A stretch of 64,000 nt of DNA from Nymphaea colorata (Eukaryota > Streptophyta > Magnoliopsida > Nymphaeales > Nymphaeaceae), in NCBI RefSeq assembly GCF_008831285.2, contig NC_045143.1, forward strand, positions 13,913,151 to 13,977,150, in the 5' to 3' direction. Below, one piece after another: positions 58,646 through 64,000 of the stretch. How positions within the stretch are numbered: position 1 is the first letter of the stretch; the number at the start of each line of letters is the position of its first letter. The notes beneath the pieces are model-generated. The model saw only the letters and a program-made list of their open reading frames with translations, did not search any database and was not told where the DNA came from. The position numbers were made by a program, and so were the translations under genes.

Positions 58646-59803
58646 ATGGCCGCGTGCAATAAGGTGGGGCCAGAAGACCGATCCATTTCTGCAGTGGAAC
58701 CATCTTCAGGCCACACTTTATTGCACATGGCCATCGAAGCATGGCGGCTAGAGATCTTCCTTCATCTAGTGAAGAAGGAATTGAAACTTACGGAGACCAT
58801 TAATTATGGGGAGCAAAGGCTAACGCCTCTACATTTGGCAACAATAGAGGATAGAATTGACATCATCACTTCGATTCTTGATCAGACCCAATGTTATTAC
58901 CCAAGAGATGAATGATGGGGAAAACATCCTGCATCTGATGGCAAAGAATGGTCAGGCAAAGCGCTTCATGTCCACCTTCCTGTCATGTAACCTATGCCAA
59001 CTTGCTAAGAAAACAGTGTTAAGAGAAGATCAATAATGGCAGTACTCTAACTGTCTCTCCAACTTCCTCCTTGCCTTGTGTGCCACACTTGTGACTTAAT
59101 TTGTAGGTAGAAATTGTGAAGATAATAGTAATGAGGAAGGTCGAACCAGTACTACTGCATAACATTTTCATGCATTGACGTGGTAAATTAGTAGAATATC
59201 ACTAGTCGGCCAAAAAAAGCCCTCTTAAGAATACAAAAAATGAAAATTAGAAAATATGAAATTCCCAAAATGTCCGAAAGTGGCTAAATGCCCCAGTTCT
59301 CTATTGGGACATATTATGGCGTCAACTAAAGTTGTGCGGGCAACTCAATCTAAGGAAGGGCAGCACACCGAGCACCTCCTCCCTTGGCATATGTAAACTG
59401 CTTTTCAATACAGAGTTGCATTAGTCTTCAAAGTCGCTACAGTTGTGATATACTCAAGGAGAATGCAGTGCCCGTGAATTTAACAATGTGGAAGAAGACA
59501 ATTCTGGATTGAAGAACACCATCATTGATCATTCTGAATCTGAACAAATGATTGTTGGCCTCCGAGAAGCAAACAACATCACAGGACATGAGCACAGGTC
59601 ATGGAGTCGTCACAAGGCTTCGGACGAGCAGCTTCACTGGGGTCCCCAACAGCACTGTTGTGACTGTCATTTTCAGAGCAACCCTGGCATTCAAGACGTT
59701 GTTGAACCCACCAAGCAGAGTGCACCAAGGCAGTCCTTGGGCAAGACAGGGCATCATGACTGCCCACCCCGGAACAATAATCGACAACACTAATGAATTA
59801 TGA
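58646..59803 (+). pseudogene. Ankyrin-repeat / PGG-type gene relic
   Basis: From the ATG at 58646 the frame contains ankyrin units GHTLLHMAIEAWRLEIFLHL and RLTPLHLATIEDRIDIITSI, ending in a TGA at 58913. A third unit, GENILHLMAKNGQAKRF, follows in another frame at about 58915-58965. Near 59650-59790 a segment NSTVVTVIFRATLAFKTLLN and PPSRVHQGSPWARQGIMT resembles the start of the PGG membrane domain of plant ankyrin proteins (ACD6/ITN1/BDA1 type). Those proteins act at membranes in defence signalling; this copy is fragmentary. The ankyrin call is good; the PGG link is moderate. Confidence 0.6.
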
Positions 59804-59820
59804 AGTTGCAGAAGTACTAG

Positions 59821-59844
59821 TCATCAATTGTGCACAATTGATGA
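59821..59844. repeat. Perfect 24-bp palindrome
   Basis: TCATCAATTGTG is followed at once by its exact reverse complement CACAATTGATGA. It lies between the ankyrin relic and element 5. Confidence 0.95.
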
Positions 59845-59896
59845 TTCCCTTTTCTAAATTCCGTTGCAAATATTTGTGGAGACGTCTCTTTCAAGC

Positions 59897-60101
59897 AGTT
59901 GCTGAAATATCCTCCACCGCATCCTTGTAATAGATCTGTAACTAATTTCTCCCTTTCATCCTCTGTAACGATGCTGTATATATTCTTTTTGGAGGTTCAA
60001 TTTATTGTGCTCAGACACAATTTTTTCTGCGTTCCCTTCATATTTGAGATCTGTCATATCTCTGTTTCTGTTCTGTTGCCTTTTGCTGTCTCTTCTTCAC
60101 A
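59897..60101 (+). repeat. Element 5 5' LTR (left limit uncertain)
   Basis: A sequence ending CTTCTTCACA just before the primer site, with TATATATTC near 59973. The true left end cannot be fixed because no 3' LTR is in the window for comparison; it may extend upstream of 59897. Confidence 0.45.
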
Positions 60102-60103
60102 TT

Positions 60104-60115
60104 TGGTATCAGAGC
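60104..60115 (+). other. Element 5 primer-binding site
   Basis: Exact TGGTATCAGAGC two bases after the LTR end. The gag ATG (60118) follows almost at once, so the leader is nearly absent. Confidence 0.88.
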
Positions 60116-60117
60116 TA

Positions 60118-63100
60118 TGGAAACTTCTTCTCAAAATCGGCCTCAAGCATCTACGCAAGGCAAGCCTTCTGCTGCTGCTGGTCTCAACTCAGCATTTGAT
60201 GCAACTGCCGCTGATCTACAAATCCATATTTCCTCCATCACTCGGACAACCCTGGCTCCATTCTGGTGTCACAAGCACTGAACGGTGACAACTACTCAAC
60301 CTGGAGCAGAGCAACGATGATGGCACTGTCTGCAAAGAACAAAGATGCCTTCATTGATGGTACGTTGGTTCAACCTGATACCTCATCTCCTGAATTTTTT
60401 GCTTGGAGGAGATGCAACGATATGATCCTCTCCTGGATCCTAAACTCAATCTCGAAGGAACTTGTGCAAAGCGTCATTTATGCCACCACTGCTGCTGAAG
60501 TCTGGAATGATATGAAGGAACGATTCACCAGAGCTTTGCACCAAGGAAGTATAAGATAAAATGCGCCATTGGTCGTCTGTCCCAAAACACGCTTTCTGTT
60601 GCAGCCTACTATACCCAACTGAAATCTTATTGAGACGAGCTCTCCTCATACGATGTTCTGCCTACCTGTTCATGTGGAGCCCTAAAGGAAATTTTGGAGA
60701 AACGACATGAAGACCAGGTCATCCAATTCCTGATGGGCCTGAACGACACCTTCAATACTGTGAGAGGTCAGATACTGCTGTTGGATCCCTTGCCCTCCGT
60801 CACCAAAGTCTACTCGCTGATTCTTCAGGAAGAAAAGCAAAGGGAGGCAAGAATGCAACCTCCCTCAAACGATCACATCAGCCTCTCTGCTGGTTATGAC
60901 AATCGCAACTTCAGGAATCGAAGTGGTAAGAAGCCAACATACTTTTGCAACCACTGCAATATTACAGGTCATTCTAGAGAGCGCTGCTTCAAACTGAATG
61001 GATACCCCCCAAACTTAAGAGAAGGCTGGATCAAAGGAAATAAAGTGCCAAAGCCAAACAGTGGTGACCAAAGCAAAACTGCCTTCATTGCTGCAACTCC
61101 CAATACCCAATCAAATGACTCTGGTAAGGAACCTGCTCTTGCTTTCACTGCTAAAGAGCTTTTACAGCTGAAGCAAATACTCAAGGACCGATCAACACCA
61201 CTTGCTTCGTTCGCAGGTCTGTCACCTTTATCTCCCTGCACATGGATTGTCGACAGTGGTGCCAGTCACCACTTGTCATCTTCCTTGTTCAACATGTCTG
61301 AAGTTACACACCTTTCAATTCCTTTTCCTATTAAACTTCCTGATAATCGAATCGTCCAAGCGTCGCACGTTGGACAAGTAGTTCTATCATCTGATCTAGT
61401 TCTCAAAAATGTCTACTACATACCTGATTTTCACTTCAACCTTATCTCTGTTAGTAAGTTGTTGAACCAAACTGATTACCGTCTCTGTTTCACTTCTACT
61501 TATTGCAACTTGCAGGACCCGACCTTCAAGACAACGACTGGTCTGGCTGAACTGCGAGGTGGCCTTTACATCTACAAGTCCTCCTTGACACAACCAACAG
61601 CCTCAATCCTGAATTGCAATCATGACCCGACAGATCTGTGGCGTATTAGATTAGGACATCCTTCACCAACCAAAAATCCCTTGTTTTCTGAATATTATAT
61701 AAACATCAAACAATCAAACAGTTTTTGTGATGTCTGCAAGTTGTCTAAACAGTACTTTCGTTTGAATCCAGTAAAGTGCATTCTGTTGCTCCTCTTGAAC
61801 TTCTTCACTGCGACATTTGGGGACCTTATTCGAAAGCTTCATTCTCAGGTGCCCATTACTTCTTATCCATCGTCGACGACTACACCAAGTCTGTTTGGAT
61901 CTACATAATGAAGTTCAAAAGCGAAACTTACCTGCACTTGAAAAATTTCATTGCTCTAGCTGAAAGACTATCGTCACAGTGTCATCAAGGTGAGAACCGA
62001 CAATGGTGCAGAGTTCTTCTCTGATGAAATGAAAAAACTTCTGTTGGAGCATGAAATTGACCATCAACACACCTGCACCTACACTCCTCAGCAAAACAGG
62101 CTTGTAGAGAGAAAGCATCGGCACATACTAAATGTGGCGAGAGCCCTGAAAATTCAATCTGGACTGCCAATAACGTTTTTGGGATGAATGCGTCCTCACT
62201 ACCACTTACCTGATAAATAGGATGCCTTCAGCGAGCCTACAAAATAGAACTCCATACGAAATGATGTTTGGCAAAAAACCGTCTCTTGCTCACCCACGAG
62301 TTTTCGGTTGTCTTTGCTATGCTACCAACCTAAAACCCAAACACAAATTTGACCAAAGAGCTGAAAGATGCGTATTTCTAGGGTATCCTTTTGGACAAAA
62401 AGCCTACAAACTCTACAGCCTTGAGAACCAAAGAATATTCACAACCCGTGATGTAATCTTCAATGAAAAGTCGTTTCCCTTCAAACTGCTGAGTCATGAA
62501 TCATCTCCGTTTGTGTTGCACTTCACGTTTGATGAATATAACGTTTCAGAAAGCAGTCCTTCATCAACTCCCCTTGACAGTGCTGTTCATGAAGAAACAG
62601 AGCGCACACCTTCCCAACTCAATGAGCCAACTATTAGTGAAAGAATTGATGCCACAAATCTGCCAAACCCTGTAATACAGGAAACAACTGTTACTGAACT
62701 TGACCCACCGACTGAACCGATGCCACAGGTTCAGCCTCCTCACTTGAGAAGATCAACTCGCAAAAGCAAACCCTCAGTACTATTGAAGGACTTTTACTGT
62801 AACATGGCCACTCAAGGATCACCAGACCCGTCGCTGTTGAGAAGGAAAAAGGTCACCAGGTATCCCCTCTCAAGCTCTCTTTCAACTCCTTTTCCCAACC
62901 TCATAAAGCCTTCTTGCTGAATATCTCAAAATACACTGAGCCTACCTCATTTAGTGAAGCTGAGTAGGATCCAAACTGGAGGAAGGCAATGTAGTTAGAA
63001 ATCGATGCGTTGGAAGAAAACAAAACCTGGATGCTTGTTGCTCCTCCACCCAATGTGAAGCCTATACCCTGCAGATGGATTTACCGCATCAAGTATAAAA

Positions 63101-63158
63101 CTAGTGGCGAAGTTGAGAGGTTTAAGGCCAGAATAGTGGCTAAGGGATTTGCTCAAAC
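60118..63158 (+). pseudogene. Element 5: truncated, frameshifted copia Gag-Pol
   Basis: It starts METSSQNRPQASTQGK at 60118. Frame changes occur near 60255, 60545, 61765, 61975, 62180 and 62890, with stops near 60630, 62966 and 62992. Recognisable parts: Gag SQALNGDNYSTWSRA; knuckle CNHCNITGHSRERC; protease WIVDSGASHH; integrase LWRIRLGHPS, CDVCKLS, HCDIWGPYS, RTDNGAEFF and NRLVERKHRH; then the RT start WIYRIKYKTSGEVERFKA. Homology stops at GFAQT near 63158, before the RT catalytic centre. The rest of RT, RNase H and the 3' LTR are absent. An old truncated insertion. Confidence 0.9.
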
Positions 63159-64000
63159 TTGTAAATTCATTACCGAATCTGATCTAAAATGCAACTTTAA
63201 ATTCCTATTCGGATCCCAATTATCTGAATCTCAACCTTCATTATGATAGGATAAGAACCAACTTTCAAGTATATGGATATTGGATATAGGAAAATTCAGT
63301 TCGTCATATCAAAGCTTATTGTATGATTTGATATCTATTCTCAACCAAATCTGAATTCAAATCCAATCAAATGTTATTTCTTAAAATTAAAATGTGCGGT
63401 CCAGTTTCCTAATTGGATGTTGCACTTTTTTCCATATCTTATCTATCTAAAGCAGTTCAGTTCGATATCCAATATGAATCCAATCCATTGGCATTGTCAC
63501 ATAACAGGACAAGAAGGCTGAGAATGCAAGTGGGAGGGTTGAGACTTCATCTAGGTCTTCACGGAAGCACCTTTTGGCAACCTCTTTACCACCTGCTCCC
63601 CGAATGTGGTGTTCTTGATCTGCCTTCTTTCAAATGTTCTCTGCATACGGGATCAATCCTTATGGATATTGACCTAACAGAACAGCCCCAGCACCATAAA
63701 ATACTCCAACATCTTTATTCTTATCCCATGGACCCATTTAACAATCTTTGTGCAGGTGGTTAAGTACCCCACCATAAAATACTGATGCATTGTATAACTT
63801 TTTTTTTTTTTCCCGGTAGCATCTTAAGAATGTGATCAACTAATAGACCAAACTGGTTTTTTCTCAGTTTTATAGCCTCCAACCAATGCATGTACATACC
63901 AGACTATACAAGAGATGTAACTCAATTATATATTCTACACTTAACCTTTTCAATATTTGGATGACATATGCATGTATATAGTAGGGTCAATGTTCTTGGT
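63159..64000. other. Unassigned AT-rich DNA beyond element 5
   Basis: No supportable gene. About 63159-63480 is rich in ATCCAAT, GGATAT and TTCAAAT-type words, as seen in some non-autonomous DNA transposons, but no ends were found. An open stretch at 63485-63763 was not recognised. A poly-T tract lies at about 63799-63810. Confidence 0.4.

Noticed and set aside
1-64000. CRISPR arrays, bacterial operons or phage features.
   Set aside because: None seen. Repeats here are microsatellites, LTRs and transposon repeats, and the genes are plant nuclear with introns.

Overview
This is plant nuclear DNA, almost certainly from a flowering plant. It is AT-rich and gene-poor, with GT-AG introns, long CT/GA microsatellites and many Ty1-copia LTR retrotransposons primed by initiator-Met tRNA (TGGTATCAGAG primer sites). 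Host gene remnants include a plasma-membrane aquaporin (PIP type), a plant FRA10AC1 homologue and an ankyrin/PGG-type gene. The species cannot be named from this sequence alone.

Layout. 0-4.9 kb: CT-rich DNA, a TA-repeat hairpin and an unidentified coding-like relic with direct and inverted copies. 4.9-10.3 kb: element 1, a young full-length copia element with TSD GAGAC, broken by one stop in RNase H. 14.1-19.0 kb, minus strand: the first four coding exons of a FRA10AC1-like gene, including a tandem duplication that carries a second, damaged exon 3. 20.8-21.4 kb: the end of a CACTA-like transposon. 24.1-26.3 kb, minus: a LINE relic. 26.7-29.9 kb: a decayed copia relic. 30-38.9 kb: mostly unassigned DNA with microsatellites, hairpins and diverged repeats. 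38.9-40.15 kb: a long foldback element with arms over 500 bp.

40.4-58.5 kb is the most structured part. Two PIP1-like aquaporin pseudogenes lie head to head. The right-hand copy is split by element 3 (copia, TSD CATAA). Element 2 (copia, TSD GCTAA) sits inside the left LTR of element 3. Element 4 (copia, minus strand, TSD CTTAT) sits inside the pol region of element 2. A GC-rich non-autonomous hAT element (845 bp, TSD ATCCCAAT) sits in the gag of element 3. All four target-site duplications are exact, so the order is: aquaporin, then element 3, then element 2, then element 4; the hAT insertion also postdates element 3. LTR differences agree with this: element 3 LTRs differ at many sites, while elements 2 and 4 each show two differences by eye.

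58.6-59.8 kb holds an ankyrin-repeat/PGG-like pseudogene. 59.9-63.16 kb holds element 5, a frameshifted copia relic truncated within reverse transcriptase. The rest is AT-rich and unassigned.

No host gene is shown to be complete. The genes do not form a pathway. The window is best read as a record of successive transposition into decaying gene copies, beside one possibly live gene (FRA10AC1-like) whose 3' exons were not found.
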